Positions 10,023-21,866 of a stretch of DNA of 32,068 nucleotides are shown in pieces. How positions within the stretch are numbered: position 1 is the first letter of the stretch; every line of letters begins with the position of its first letter. A model generated the notes under the pieces. That model saw nothing but the letters and a program-made list of their open reading frames with translations, made no database searches and was not told where the DNA came from. The stretch spans positions 1-32,068 of the forward strand of contig JALEZT010000015.1 in the NCBI GenBank assembly GCA_022772725.1. Reading direction: 5' to 3'. The position numbers were made by a program, and so were the translations under genes. Source of the DNA: Eubacterium sp. GTDB lineage: Bacteria; Bacillota; Clostridia; Oscillospirales; Acutalibacteraceae.

Positions 10023-10121
10023 TTATTGAAATATAGCCCAAAGGCCTACTCCGAGGCCGCTTCCCGCCATTAAAACAGCAAGCACGATAGCCGTTACCTT
10101 AACCCAAGTTCTGTTATACAT
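10023..10121 (-). CDS. 32-aa single-pass membrane miniprotein candidate
   Basis: Manual minus-strand translation MYNRTWVKVTAIVLAVLMAGSGLGVGLWAIFQ*; GGAGG RBS about 7 nt upstream, overlapping the end of the mutase gene; terminator directly downstream. Below the ORF-track cutoff. Confidence 0.6.
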   Translation of the reverse strand: MYNRTWVKVTAIVLAVLMAGSGLGVGLWAIFQ

Positions 10122-10123
10122 CC

Positions 10124-11842
10124 TTAAACCTCCATAAACGCATCAGCCTGTTCGGTCAGCCTTTCGGCAAGCTCCTGCGAAGCCGCTTTACTGCTTCCGA
10201 TAGCCGTTATATACGCCTTGATTTTCGGTTCTGTTCCGCTTGGACGAACGATTATTCCGTTGCCCTTATCGGTTTTATAAGCAAGAACATTTGATTTGGG
10301 CAAATCAATTTTGCTTTCTGTTGCATCATCAAGATTATAGGCAACGCTCTTTTTGTAATCGCCGATATAAACAACCCTTTCGCCTGCAAGCTCCTTGGGC
10401 GGATTTTCGCGCAAAGAGGTCATAATTTTATCCATCCTTGCCATTCCTGCTTCGCCCTCAAACTGATAGCTCTTAACCTGATTGCAATAATAGCCGAACT
10501 CATCATAAATATCATTCATAACATCAACAAGCGTTTTGCCCTGCATTTTATAATAAGCCGCCATTTCGCAGATAAGCATTGAGCCGACTACCGCGTCCTT
10601 ATCTCTTGCGTGGGTGCCTGCAAGATAACCGTAGGACTCCTCAAAGCCCATAACAAAATCATCTGCTCTGCCCTCTTTTTCAAGATTTGTGATAAGCTCG
10701 CCGATATACTTAAAGCCTGTTAAAAGGTTTTTAAAGGTGCAATTATATTTTTTTGCAATTGCTTCTGCAAGGTCTGTTGAAACAAAGGATTTAACGGCAA
10801 CGGAATTTGCCGAAAGAGAGCCGTTTGCCTTCTTTTGAGAAAGAAGATAATTAAGAAGCATTGCTCCAACTTCGTTTCCGCTCATTAAAACATATTCGCC
10901 GTTTGCTCCCGGAACCGCTATTCCCACTCTGTCGCAATCAGGGTCTGTTGCAAGAAGAATATCTGCTTTGATATCCTTTGTCATTTCAAGCGCACATTCA
11001 AACGCCTGCTTAATTTCGGGATTCGGGAACGGGCAGGTTGGGAAATTACCGTCCGGAAGCTCCTGCTGAGGAACAACATAAACATTTTTAATGCCTATTC
11101 TGCTCAAAATTTTTCTTACAGGCTTATTTCCCGTTCCGTTAAGCGGAGTATAAATAACCTTTAAATCCGCCTCGGCACAGGCTTTTTTATTTATGCACTG
11201 CTTTTCAACCTCATCAAGAAAGCTTTCGATAACCTCCTCGCCCATATACTCAATAAGTCCCTTTTCAACAGCTTCATCGAAGTCCATTGATTTTATACCC
11301 GTGAAATAATCAACCTTTTGAATATAGCCGTAGGTTTCCTCTGCCTCATCATCAGTCATTTGATAGCCGTTTGAATCATAGCATTTATAGCCGTTATACT
11401 TACCCGGATTATGAGAAGCGGTTAAAATGATACCGCCCGAGGTTTTAAATTTTCTGATTGCATAGGAAAGGCACGGAGTTGGTTGAAGCTCATTGAAAAG
11501 ATAAACCTTAACTCCGTTTGCGGCAAGAGTTTTTGCCGATTCAATTGAAAAATAATCGCTTTTTATTCTTGAATCATAGCCGATAGCACAGCTTGGATTT
11601 TCAAAATGAGCATTAAGAAAATCCGCAAGTCCCTGCGTTGCGCGGCAAACGGTGTAAACATTCATTCTGTTTGTGCCGGCGCCGATAACGCCTCTTAAAC
11701 CTGCCGTGCCGAATTCAAGGCTTCTGTAAAACCTATCCGATATTTCCTCTGCGTTTCCTTTTATGCTTTCAAGCTCTGCCTTTAAATCGGGATCTGCCGA
11801 AGCCTTTGAAAGCCACTCTTCATAAAGAGAATTTATATTCAT
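10124..11842 (-). CDS. phospho-sugar mutase (alpha-D-phosphohexomutase superfamily)
   Basis: 572 aa; FGTAGLRGVIGAGTNRMN, LTASHNPGKYNGYKCY, ATDPDCDRVGIA, GFEESYGYL, VRPSGTEPKIKAY. Confidence 0.95.
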   Translation of the reverse strand: MNINSLYEEWLSKASADPDLKAELESIKGNAEEISDRFYRSLEFGTAGLRGVIGAGTNRMNVYTVCRATQGLADFLNAHFENPSCAIGYDSRIKSDYFSIESAKTLAANGVKVYLFNELQPTPCLSYAIRKFKTSGGIILTASHNPGKYNGYKCYDSNGYQMTDDEAEETYGYIQKVDYFTGIKSMDFDEAVEKGLIEYMGEEVIESFLDEVEKQCINKKACAEADLKVIYTPLNGTGNKPVRKILSRIGIKNVYVVPQQELPDGNFPTCPFPNPEIKQAFECALEMTKDIKADILLATDPDCDRVGIAVPGANGEYVLMSGNEVGAMLLNYLLSQKKANGSLSANSVAVKSFVSTDLAEAIAKKYNCTFKNLLTGFKYIGELITNLEKEGRADDFVMGFEESYGYLAGTHARDKDAVVGSMLICEMAAYYKMQGKTLVDVMNDIYDEFGYYCNQVKSYQFEGEAGMARMDKIMTSLRENPPKELAGERVVYIGDYKKSVAYNLDDATESKIDLPKSNVLAYKTDKGNGIIVRPSGTEPKIKAYITAIGSSKAASQELAERLTEQADAFMEV

Positions 11843-12101
11843 AAAAGCATCTCCTTTGATTCTTCTTACATTTAAATTACCTATATTTTAATATTATTAA
11901 AAAGCGTTGTCAATATAACATAAATATTTAAAGGATATTTTTTCCTCATAATATCGTCGAAAAAAATTGACCGTTTTGGATTTTTATCGTTATTTCACAA
12001 AAATCTTCGTTATTCTTTTATTTTTTTATACAAAAGTATAGATTTATAAATAATTTTATGTTAAAATGAGATGTCTAACTATCATTTTGAGGGGGTAAAA
12101 T

Positions 12102-12610
12102 ATGGACAATTTATTATTTGACGAAACCCGCGAGCAAAGAGAGGCTTTGCAGGCGGTTTTTGAAAAGTACAAGGATGTTCCCGGCAGACTTATGCCCGTT
12201 TTGCAGGAGGCGCAGGGAATTTACGGATATCTTCCCTATGAGGTTCAGCAAAGAATCGCACAGGCACTTGATATTTCAATTTCCGAGGTTTACGGAGTTG
12301 CAACCTTTTACAGCCAGTTCAACCTGACTCCAAAGGGAAAGCACAGAATTTCGGTTTGTCTCGGAACTGCCTGCTATGTTAAGGGCGCGGATAAAATTCT
12401 TGCAAAGATAGAAGAACGCCTTGGCATTAAAAACGGCGAATGTACGCCCGACAGGCTTTTCAGCATTGATTCCTGCCGTTGCATAGGCGCGTGCGGACTT
12501 GCTCCGGTTATGATGATTGATGATGAGGTTTACGGTAATCTTACCGAAGAAAAGGTTGACGCCATTCTTGAAAGCTACATAAAAACCGACGACGGAGAGG
12601 AGCAGAAATA

Positions 12611-12611
<1 letters not shown>
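12102..12611 (+). CDS. hydC: NuoE/HydC-type [2Fe-2S] subunit of NAD-linked [FeFe]-hydrogenase
   Basis: 169 aa; LMPVLQEAQGIYGYLP, VYGVATFYSQF, VCLGTACYVKGA, SIDSCRCIGACGLAPVMMI thioredoxin-like 2Fe-2S pattern; RBS GAGGGGG. Confidence 0.92.
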
Positions 12612-14503
<1,892 letters not shown>

Positions 14504-14518
14504 GGAGGGAAGCGAAAT

Positions 14519-16234
14519 ATGGTTACACTTAAAATTAACGGTATTCCCGTTCAGGCGGAAGAAGGCACAACTATTATTGAAGCGGCAAGGCTTGCCGGAA
14601 TAGACATTCCCTCTCTCTGCTATCTTAAAGATATAAACTGCATCGGCGCGTGCCGAGTTTGCGTTGTTGAGGTTAAGGGCGCAAGAAGCCTTGTTGCCTC
14701 CTGCGTTCACCCCGTTGAAGAGGGACTTGAAGTTTGGACAAACACACCGAAGGTTCGCCAGTCAAGGCAAACAACTCTTGAGCTTTTGCTTTCGGAGCAC
14801 CACAAAAAATGCCTTTCCTGCGTTCGTTCAAGCAGATGCGAGCTTCAAAAGCTTTGCAAGGACTACGGTGTTGACGAGGACCGCTTCCCCGACACAGATA
14901 CTCTTCAAGAGGTTGACCTTTCCTCCTCTTATCTTGTTAGAGACAACAATAAATGTATTCACTGTATGCGTTGCACGGCGGCGTGCAAAAATCAAACAAT
15001 AGGCGTTATCGGCCCAAGAAGAAGAGGCCACAACAAAACCATCGGCTGTGCATTTGATATGCCGCTTCAGGAAACAGCGTGTGTTGGCTGCGGTCAGTGC
15101 GTTGTTGCCTGCCCCGTTGGTGCGCTTTATGAAAAGAGCGCAATACCTGCCGTTTGGGAGGCAATTGCAGACCCAAGCAAACAGGTTGTTTTCTTTACCG
15201 CGCCTGCAATTCGCGCAACGCTCGGCGAGGAATTTGACCTGCCGATAGGAACAAATGTTGAAAAGAAGCTTCCTGCGGCAATAAGAAGGCTTGGCGCAGA
15301 CGCCGCATTTGATATGGATGTTACCGCCGATTTAACTATTCTTGAAGAAGCAAACGAGCTTGTTAACAGAATTAAATATCACAAGCCGCTTCCTATGTTT
15401 ACCTCCTGCTGTCCCGGCTGGGTTAAGTTTGCAGAGCACAATTTCCCGAATATGCTTGCTCATCTTTCAACCTGCAAATCTCCTCAGCAGATGTTCGGTG
15501 CGCTTCTTAAAACATACTACTGCGAGAAAAACAATATTAATCCCGAGGATTTATTTGTTGTTTCCGTTATTCCCTGCACGGCAAAGAAATTTGAGCACAC
15601 GCGCGAGGAAATGGCAGGAGATGTTGATGTTGCATTAACAACCCGTGAGCTTGCGCAGATGATAAGCGGTGCGGCAATCAACTTTAATATGCTTCCCGAC
15701 GAGGAATTTGATTCTCCGTTTGATGTTGCTTCGGGCGCAGGCGTTATCTTCGGCGCAACGGGCGGTGTTATGGAGGCCGCATTAAGAACTGCGGCTAATA
15801 TTCTTGACGGCGAATTTTCACTTGTTGATTTCGGCGAGGTTAGAGGAATTAACGGTGTTAGAGAAGCAACATATAATGTTGCCGGAATGGAAATCAAGGT
15901 TGCCGCCGCAAGCGGACTTGCAGACGCAAGAAAGCTTTGCGAGCAGGTTGAAAACGGCACCTCGCCATATCACTTTATCGAGATTATGGCTTGCCCCGGC
16001 GGTTGCATTAACGGCGGCGGACAGCCCATTCAAAAAGACGCAACGCGCAATTCCGTTCCTATCAGAGAGCTTCGCGCAAAGGCACTTTATGATGAGGACG
16101 CTTCACTTGATTTAAGACGCTCACACGATTCGCCCGTTATAAAAACGCTTTATGACGAGTTCTTCGGCAGTCCTAACAGTGAAAAGGCACATCATATTTT
16201 GCATACAAAATACACACCGAGAAAATTATATTAA
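14519..16234 (+). CDS. hydA: [FeFe]-hydrogenase catalytic subunit (HydA/HndD type)
   Basis: 571 aa; N-terminal 2Fe-2S and 4Fe-4S clusters, H-cluster motifs TSCCPGW, IPCTAKKFE, MACPGGCINGGGQP; RBS AAGGAGGGAAG. Confidence 0.96.
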   Translation: MVTLKINGIPVQAEEGTTIIEAARLAGIDIPSLCYLKDINCIGACRVCVVEVKGARSLVASCVHPVEEGLEVWTNTPKVRQSRQTTLELLLSEHHKKCLSCVRSSRCELQKLCKDYGVDEDRFPDTDTLQEVDLSSSYLVRDNNKCIHCMRCTAACKNQTIGVIGPRRRGHNKTIGCAFDMPLQETACVGCGQCVVACPVGALYEKSAIPAVWEAIADPSKQVVFFTAPAIRATLGEEFDLPIGTNVEKKLPAAIRRLGADAAFDMDVTADLTILEEANELVNRIKYHKPLPMFTSCCPGWVKFAEHNFPNMLAHLSTCKSPQQMFGALLKTYYCEKNNINPEDLFVVSVIPCTAKKFEHTREEMAGDVDVALTTRELAQMISGAAINFNMLPDEEFDSPFDVASGAGVIFGATGGVMEAALRTAANILDGEFSLVDFGEVRGINGVREATYNVAGMEIKVAAASGLADARKLCEQVENGTSPYHFIEIMACPGGCINGGGQPIQKDATRNSVPIRELRAKALYDEDASLDLRRSHDSPVIKTLYDEFFGSPNSEKAHHILHTKYTPRKLY

Positions 16235-16253
16235 TACATTTATACTACGGCTT

Positions 16254-16284
16254 ATCCCCGTGCATTTTGCACGGGGATTTTTTA
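16254..16284 (+). terminator. Rho-independent terminator of hydrogenase operon
   Basis: ATCCCCGTGCA-TTT-TGCACGGGGAT followed by TTTTTT. Confidence 0.85.
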
Positions 16285-16435
16285 TGCCCTTTTTAGGCTA
16301 TTGAAAAAAATTTTTTGGAAAACTTTTTGAAAATATAGTTGCTTCACGCTATTAAGGTGCGTTTTTCGGCTTTAAGGATGAAGAGGCCGACGCAACTGCA
16401 ACAGCCTCTATCAATTGTAATCGGAGGAACAATCT

Positions 16436-16768
16436 TTGGGAAGAAAAAAGAAAACGGCAAAGGACGAGGTGCGCGAAGGCTTAAAGCGCCTTGCTTTCGG
16501 AGAAATACAGGACGCGGTGCTTCTTCTTTTTGCCGACGAAGAGGAAATCGAAAAAAGACTGCCTGAGCTTAATCTTTACAACATAAGCGAAATCAAGAGA
16601 CCCAAGGGCGGAGGAATGGAGATTAAGTTTTTTGACAGGATAAAGGCACTTGAAAAGCTGAGCGCGCTTGACTCGGAGCAAACGGCAGAGCCTCTTAATT
16701 TTTACAGGGCGTTAGAGGAAAGCGCAAAAAGCGTTAAATCTGTTTTTGAAGAGGATTTGAATGAATAG
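16436..16768 (+). CDS. phage terminase small subunit-like protein (short form)
   Basis: 110 aa, TTG start after CGGAGGAAC; FDRIKALEKLSAL segment resembles the C-terminal part of PBSX-type TerS; immediately upstream of and overlapping TerL. Confidence 0.6.
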   Translation: MGRKKKTAKDEVREGLKRLAFGEIQDAVLLLFADEEEIEKRLPELNLYNISEIKRPKGGGMEIKFFDRIKALEKLSALDSEQTAEPLNFYRALEESAKSVKSVFEEDLNE

Positions 16769-18017
16769 CTTTGTTCCCTTTTCAAAAAAACAGCTCGCGG
16801 CTTTAACCTGGTGGTGTCCGCAAAGCCCTGCGCACAATAAAAACGGCATTATCTGCGACGGAGCGGTTCGTTCGGGCAAAACGCTTTGTATGAGCATTTC
16901 CTTTATCAGCTGGGCGTTTTACTGTTTCAGCGATACCTCCTTTGCCGTTTGCGGAAAAACCATCGCTTCACTGAGGCGAAACGTTATAACGCCGCTGATA
17001 CCGCAGCTGACTTCCCTTGGCTTCAAATGCGATTACAAAATAAGCCGGAATTATTTAGAGATTGAAAAGGGAGGATGCACAAACCGCTTTTACCTTTTCG
17101 GCGGAAGAGATGAATCCTCCGCATCTCTGATTCAGGGTATGACCCTGGGAGGAGTGCTTCTTGACGAGGTTGCGCTTATGCCCCGCTCCTTCGTTGAGCA
17201 GGCACTTGCAAGGTGTTCTCTTGAAAATTCAAAATTCTGGTTTAACTGCAACCCCGAGCATCCTTTTCATTGGTTTTACAGAGAATGGATACTTAAAAAA
17301 GAGCAGAAAAATATGCTTTATCTTCATTTTACAATGGACGATAATCCATCTCTTTCCGAGCAGGTGAAAAGCAGATACAGGCAGCTTTATTCGGGAGCAT
17401 TTTACGAACGCTTCATAGATGGGCGATGGGTTGCGGCAGACGGGCTTGTTTACCCGATGTTTAACGGGGAACGGCACATTAAAAAGAGCAACGGCGCATT
17501 TTCCTTATACTATTTATCCTGCGATTACGGAACCGTTAATCCCTTTTCGCTGGGACTGTGGGGAAAGGCGGAGGACGGCTGGTATCGAATTGACGAATAC
17601 TACCATTCAAGCAGAGACACGGGAGTTCAGCTTACCGACGAGGAATATTACGAGGAGCTTTGCAGGCTTGCGGGAAATCGCAAAATTGAAGCACTTGTTA
17701 TTGACCCCTCTGCCGCAAGCTTTATCGAAACTGTTAAGCGCAAGGGAAAATACAGGGTTATAAAGGCAGACAATGATGTTTTAAAGGGCATAAACCTTGT
17801 TTGCTCCGCGCTTAAAAACGAGGAGATATTCTTTTATCCCTGCTGCACCGATATTATCCGTGAATTTTCCGTTTACCGCTGGGATAACGGTATAAAAAAG
17901 GATGCGCCGCGCAAAGAAAACGATCACGCAATGGATGACCTGCGATATTTTACGGCAACCGTTTTATATGCCGAGGAGAGCGGCGCAGGCTACACCTTTG
18001 CAGTGGAAAGGAAGTGA
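16761..18017 (+). CDS. phage terminase large subunit (PBSX/Terminase_3 type)
   Basis: 418 aa; Walker A GAVRSGKT, Walker B VLLDEV, nuclease-like acidic residues in SCDYG, VIDPSAA and HAMDDLRY. Confidence 0.93.
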   Translation: MNSFVPFSKKQLAALTWWCPQSPAHNKNGIICDGAVRSGKTLCMSISFISWAFYCFSDTSFAVCGKTIASLRRNVITPLIPQLTSLGFKCDYKISRNYLEIEKGGCTNRFYLFGGRDESSASLIQGMTLGGVLLDEVALMPRSFVEQALARCSLENSKFWFNCNPEHPFHWFYREWILKKEQKNMLYLHFTMDDNPSLSEQVKSRYRQLYSGAFYERFIDGRWVAADGLVYPMFNGERHIKKSNGAFSLYYLSCDYGTVNPFSLGLWGKAEDGWYRIDEYYHSSRDTGVQLTDEEYYEELCRLAGNRKIEALVIDPSAASFIETVKRKGKYRVIKADNDVLKGINLVCSALKNEEIFFYPCCTDIIREFSVYRWDNGIKKDAPRKENDHAMDDLRYFTATVLYAEESGAGYTFAVERK

Positions 18018-18021
18018 AAAC

Positions 18022-19152
18022 TTGGGCTTATTCAGCAACAAAAAGGCAAAAAAGGAGGAGGCAGGCGTTGCCGCCGTTCAAACAAGTGCACAAAGCCGCC
18101 ACCCTTACAGCCTTTTAAGCTCTTACGCACCGCTCGGTATGAACGGCAGAATATACGCCTCCCTGCGAGAAAGCGTTCCCATTATTGATTCCGCCGTTTT
18201 AAAGATTATCAGGCTTGTTAACGATTTCAGGTTTGAAACGGGAAACGAGAAAACAGACGGGCAAATAAACGCTTTTTTTGATGAAATAAACGTTGGCGGA
18301 AACCAAACGGGCATAAGCGCATTTGTTTCCTGCTATCTATCACAGCTTTTAACCTACGGAAGCGCCGTTGGCGAAATGATTGCAGACGACAGAGGGCTTT
18401 ATGCGCTTTATAACGGCGAGCTTGAAGCTCTTGAAGTTAAAAGAGCACCCAACGGGCTTGGAATTGAATTTTACAATTCGGGAACTAAAATTGAAAATCA
18501 AGAGCTTATTCTTTTTTCCGCGCTTAATCCAAAAGCGGGAGAAATACTCGGAACGAGCCTGCTCAGCGGCTTGCCGTTTATTTCCGACATTTTGCTGACT
18601 GTTTACAACACAATCGGCGAAAACTGGAAGCACGCGGGCAATCTGCGATATGCCGTTACATATAAGCCTAACGGCGATATGAGCGACGCACGCCTTGCAA
18701 AAGAAAGGGCGCAGGAGATAGGCAGGGCTTGGCAGGAAGCGATGAGCTGCACCGACGCGGTTAAGGATTTTGTTGCCGTGGGCGATGTCAGCGTTAAGGT
18801 TATCGGGGCAGACAACAATGTTTTATCAAGCGAAATACCCGTTCGCCAGCTTCTTGAACAAATCGTTGCAAAAACGGGAATACCGCCCTATATGCTCGGC
18901 TTATCTTGGAGCACAACGGAGCGAATGAGCGTTCAGCAGGCTGATATGTTCACAACAGAGCTGAGGGCATACAGAAAGATATTAACGCCCGTTCTTTTAA
19001 AAATTGCAAACAAATACGCACAGATAAACGGCATTTACACACCGATAAAGGTTTCCTGGAACGAAATTCTGCTTCAAGATGAAACGGAGCACGCAAGAGC
19101 GCGTCTTTATAACGCTCAGGCAGACAGTATTTTAAAGGAGGTTTCCGATTGA
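18022..19152 (+). CDS. phage portal protein
   Basis: Likely TTG start at 18022 (LGLFSNKKAKKEE...). GMNGRIYASLRESVPIIDSAVLKIIRLVNDF..., C-terminal GIPPYMLGLSWSTTERMSVQQADMFTTELRAYRKILTPVLLKIANK; gene order after TerL. Confidence 0.85.
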   Translation: MGLFSNKKAKKEEAGVAAVQTSAQSRHPYSLLSSYAPLGMNGRIYASLRESVPIIDSAVLKIIRLVNDFRFETGNEKTDGQINAFFDEINVGGNQTGISAFVSCYLSQLLTYGSAVGEMIADDRGLYALYNGELEALEVKRAPNGLGIEFYNSGTKIENQELILFSALNPKAGEILGTSLLSGLPFISDILLTVYNTIGENWKHAGNLRYAVTYKPNGDMSDARLAKERAQEIGRAWQEAMSCTDAVKDFVAVGDVSVKVIGADNNVLSSEIPVRQLLEQIVAKTGIPPYMLGLSWSTTERMSVQQADMFTTELRAYRKILTPVLLKIANKYAQINGIYTPIKVSWNEILLQDETEHARARLYNAQADSILKEVSD

Positions 19153-20111
19153 CAGACGGATTTATCAGCAAGGGCTACTCCCCTACCGATTCTGATTATG
19201 AAAAAATCAGACAGTTTACCCGAAAGGAATTTGCAAAGGATGAGCTTTATGTTTTTGAAGCGGTTCTTTGCAGTAACGACATAGACAGAGATTATGAAAA
19301 ATTCTCCGTCAGCGCTCTTAACGAGCTTGCAAGGCTTTTTAACGGCAAAACGGGTATTCGCGACCATTCAATGAAATCCACCGACCAGGCGGCAAGAATT
19401 TTTGAAACAAGAGTTGAAAAAGAGGACGGCAGAAAAACGGCTGACGGAGAGGATTACTATGTGCTCAAAGCAAAGGCATATATGGTCAGAACAGACGAAA
19501 ATCAATCGCTTATCAAGGAGATTGACGCAGGAATTAAAAAAGAGGTTTCCGTTTCCTGCCGAGTTAACGAGCGCATTTGCTCTGTTTGCGGTGCAGACAA
19601 GGCAAAGGAATACTGCAACCACATTGCAGGAAGAAAATATGACGAAAAAATGTGCTTTATAACCTTAAACAATGCTACCGACGCTTATGAATTTTCGTTT
19701 GTTGCGGTTCCGGCACAGCGCGACGCAGGCGTTGAAAAAGCATTCGGCAACACGCACCGCACCGACGCTGAGAGCATTGAAAAGCAGCTTAAAGAGGGCG
19801 AAACGCTTCTTTCCGCACAGGAGGCGCAGACGCTTTTTGACTATATCGGCAGTCTTAAAGAGAACGCAAGGCTTGGAGAGGATTACAAAAAATCTCTTGA
19901 AAAGGAAATTTTATCGCTTTGCAGAAAGGCATTGCCCGAAATGGATATTGAAATTTTTTCGGGTGTTACTGCCGTTATGACCGCAAAGGAGCTTCTTGCC
20001 TTTAAAGCGGCCTTTGAAAAGAAAACAGCATCTCAAAGCATACCTGCTCCGCAGCTTGCAAAGGCACCGAGCACAAAACACAAGGCTGATTTCAGCCAAT
20101 TCAGAATTTAA
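19149..20111 (+). CDS. phage capsid maturation protease, probably fused to scaffold
   Basis: 320 aa; VLCSNDIDRDYEKFSVSALNELARLFNGKTGIRDHS...IDAGIKKEVSVSCRVNERICSVCGADKAKEYCNH...YEFSFVAVPAQRDAGV with His and Ser in expected places; charged helical C-terminal half. Confidence 0.8.
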   Translation: MTDGFISKGYSPTDSDYEKIRQFTRKEFAKDELYVFEAVLCSNDIDRDYEKFSVSALNELARLFNGKTGIRDHSMKSTDQAARIFETRVEKEDGRKTADGEDYYVLKAKAYMVRTDENQSLIKEIDAGIKKEVSVSCRVNERICSVCGADKAKEYCNHIAGRKYDEKMCFITLNNATDAYEFSFVAVPAQRDAGVEKAFGNTHRTDAESIEKQLKEGETLLSAQEAQTLFDYIGSLKENARLGEDYKKSLEKEILSLCRKALPEMDIEIFSGVTAVMTAKELLAFKAAFEKKTASQSIPAPQLAKAPSTKHKADFSQFRI

Positions 20112-20123
20112 GGAGGACAAACA

Positions 20124-20465
20124 ATGTCATTAAGTTACAAGGGCTTTAACGAGCAAATTCTTACATTCAAAGCATTTCAGGCAAGCAAGGGCTATCCCGT
20201 TACCATCAACACACAGGGAGAGGTTACAAACTGTAATTCAGGCAGTGAATTCGCAGGAATTTGCACCTCACTCAGAAACGACCTTGCAACAGTTCAGGTA
20301 AGCGGCTACGCAGAGCTTCCGTGCTCAGACGCAAGCCCAAGCTACGGCATCTCTTATCTTGTTGCCGACGGCTCCGGCGGAGTTAAAGCCGCCGCAAGCG
20401 GAAAGAAAGCCTGCCTGATTGTTTCAATCGACAAGGTTAACAAAAAAATCGGCTTTATTATGTAA
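20124..20465 (+). CDS. small capsid decoration-like / DUF2190-like protein
   Basis: 113 aa; beta-rich, Gly/Ser-rich; position between protease and MCP; RBS AAGGAGG. Confidence 0.55.
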   Translation: MSLSYKGFNEQILTFKAFQASKGYPVTINTQGEVTNCNSGSEFAGICTSLRNDLATVQVSGYAELPCSDASPSYGISYLVADGSGGVKAAASGKKACLIVSIDKVNKKIGFIM

Positions 20466-20483
20466 AAGGAGGAATTATTCACT

Positions 20484-21473
20484 ATGGCATTTGACAACAT
20501 TAAACTTGAAAAAGGACTTTATGCAACATCAAAGGGCTTTACGGCTTCTCTTGAAGAGCTTGACCCCTCCGAAAACTATATAGGAACGGAGCTTGAAGGG
20601 CTTGACGCCTATCAGCGACAGTTAAAGCGCTTCGGAATTAAGGTTTCGGGAGAAAATTCAGACAGCGTTATGAAATTCTTTAACACTACCGATTCAGCCG
20701 CGCTTTTCCCCGAATATGTTTCAAGAGCAGTTAAGCAGGGTATTGAGGAATCCGATGTTCTTTCAAGCATTGTTGCAACAACAACCGTTATTGATTCGCT
20801 TGATTACAGGTCTGTTGAAAGCATTCCGGGCAATGACGAAAAAGAGCTGAGCCAGGTTGCAGAGGGTGCATTCATTCCGCAGACAACCGTTAAAACAAAG
20901 GAAAGACTTACAAAGCTTCAAAAGAGAGGCAGAATGCTTGTTGCCTCCTATGAAGCAATTAAATTCCAAAAGCTCGACTTATTCACCGTTATGCTCAAAC
21001 AGATCGGCGCATACATTGCCAAGAGCCAGCTCGACGACGCAGTTATTTCGCTTATTGAAAGCGAAGACGATTTCAGAGCAACAAGCGAAACGGCTTTAAC
21101 ATATAATCATTTCATTGAGCTTTGGAACAGCCTTCAACCGTATGAACTTTCAACTATTATTGCTCCGTCTGCTTACATAATGCAGATGATGAATATGAGC
21201 GAATTTAAGGATTCAAACGCAGGCCAAACCTTCCACGGCACAGGCAAAATGATTACCCCGCTCGGAGCCCAAATCGTTAGAAGCGAGGTTCTTCCCGATT
21301 TTGTTGTTGGGCTTGACAAACGCTTTGCGCTTGAAAAAATTCAGGCAGGCGATGTTGTTACGGAATATGACAAGCTTATTGACCGTCAGCTTGAAAGAGC
21401 AACGATAACCTCAATTGCAGGCTTTTCAAGAATAACAAACGGCGCCGTTAAGGGAATTCATTTTGAAGCGTAA
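20484..21473 (+). CDS. phage major capsid protein (HK97-fold)
   Basis: 329 aa; RGRMLVASYEAIKFQKLDLFTVMLKQIGAYIAKSQLDDAVISLIE and C-terminal LDKRFALEKIQAGDVVTEYDKLIDRQLERATITSIAGFSRI; position after protease. Confidence 0.85.
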   Translation: MAFDNIKLEKGLYATSKGFTASLEELDPSENYIGTELEGLDAYQRQLKRFGIKVSGENSDSVMKFFNTTDSAALFPEYVSRAVKQGIEESDVLSSIVATTTVIDSLDYRSVESIPGNDEKELSQVAEGAFIPQTTVKTKERLTKLQKRGRMLVASYEAIKFQKLDLFTVMLKQIGAYIAKSQLDDAVISLIESEDDFRATSETALTYNHFIELWNSLQPYELSTIIAPSAYIMQMMNMSEFKDSNAGQTFHGTGKMITPLGAQIVRSEVLPDFVVGLDKRFALEKIQAGDVVTEYDKLIDRQLERATITSIAGFSRITNGAVKGIHFEA

Positions 21474-21497
21474 TAATTCCCGAGAGGAGGTATCGGC

Positions 21498-21851
21498 TTG
21501 ACCGACAAAAGCAAGGTTTCTGAATATCTTATTCAGATTTCAAAAAAGAGCGAGGAGGAGCTTGAAGCCTTTTCGGGCATTATTGATTTCGGCATAAAAA
21601 CCGTTTTTGAAATGCTCAAAAGCAGTGAATACGAAAATGATGAGCGCATTTTATTTTTTACTGCGGCTTTTATAAACACCTTTATTTCCGAATGCTCCGA
21701 CGGCTCTGCGCAGATAACCTCTTTCAGCGCAGGAGATGTTTCGATAACACAGAGTGCCGCAAGCTCATCGGCTGATGAAATATACAAAAAAGCATACGAA
21801 GCGGCTTCGGGCTTAATAAATGACGGCGCATTCGCATTTATGGGAATTTAA
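21498..21851 (+). CDS. head-tail connector-like protein (gp6/YqbG position)
   Basis: 117 aa; helical protein directly after MCP; TTG start with GAGAGGAGG RBS. Confidence 0.5.
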   Translation: MTDKSKVSEYLIQISKKSEEELEAFSGIIDFGIKTVFEMLKSSEYENDERILFFTAAFINTFISECSDGSAQITSFSAGDVSITQSAASSSADEIYKKAYEAASGLINDGAFAFMGI

Positions 21852-21866
21852 CCTACGCAAAAGCAT

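Noticed and set aside
11880-12101. Rex operator upstream of the hydrogenase operon
   Set aside because: No convincing TTGTTAANNNNTTAACAA-like palindrome found by eye in this AT-rich leader.
16339-16566. ORF of 75 aa ahead of the terminase genes
   Set aside because: Overlaps the better TerS-like frame (with RBS) in another frame; basic, low-complexity composition typical of a spurious frame.
17902-18021. N-terminal extension of the portal ORF
   Set aside because: This stretch overlaps the TerL C-terminus; the real start is probably TTG 18022 next to GAAAGGAAG.
20484-21473. MCP being an encapsulin nanocompartment
   Set aside because: Adjacent terminase, portal and maturation protease, together with the MCP-like C-terminus, support a phage capsid; no cargo gene with a targeting peptide was seen.
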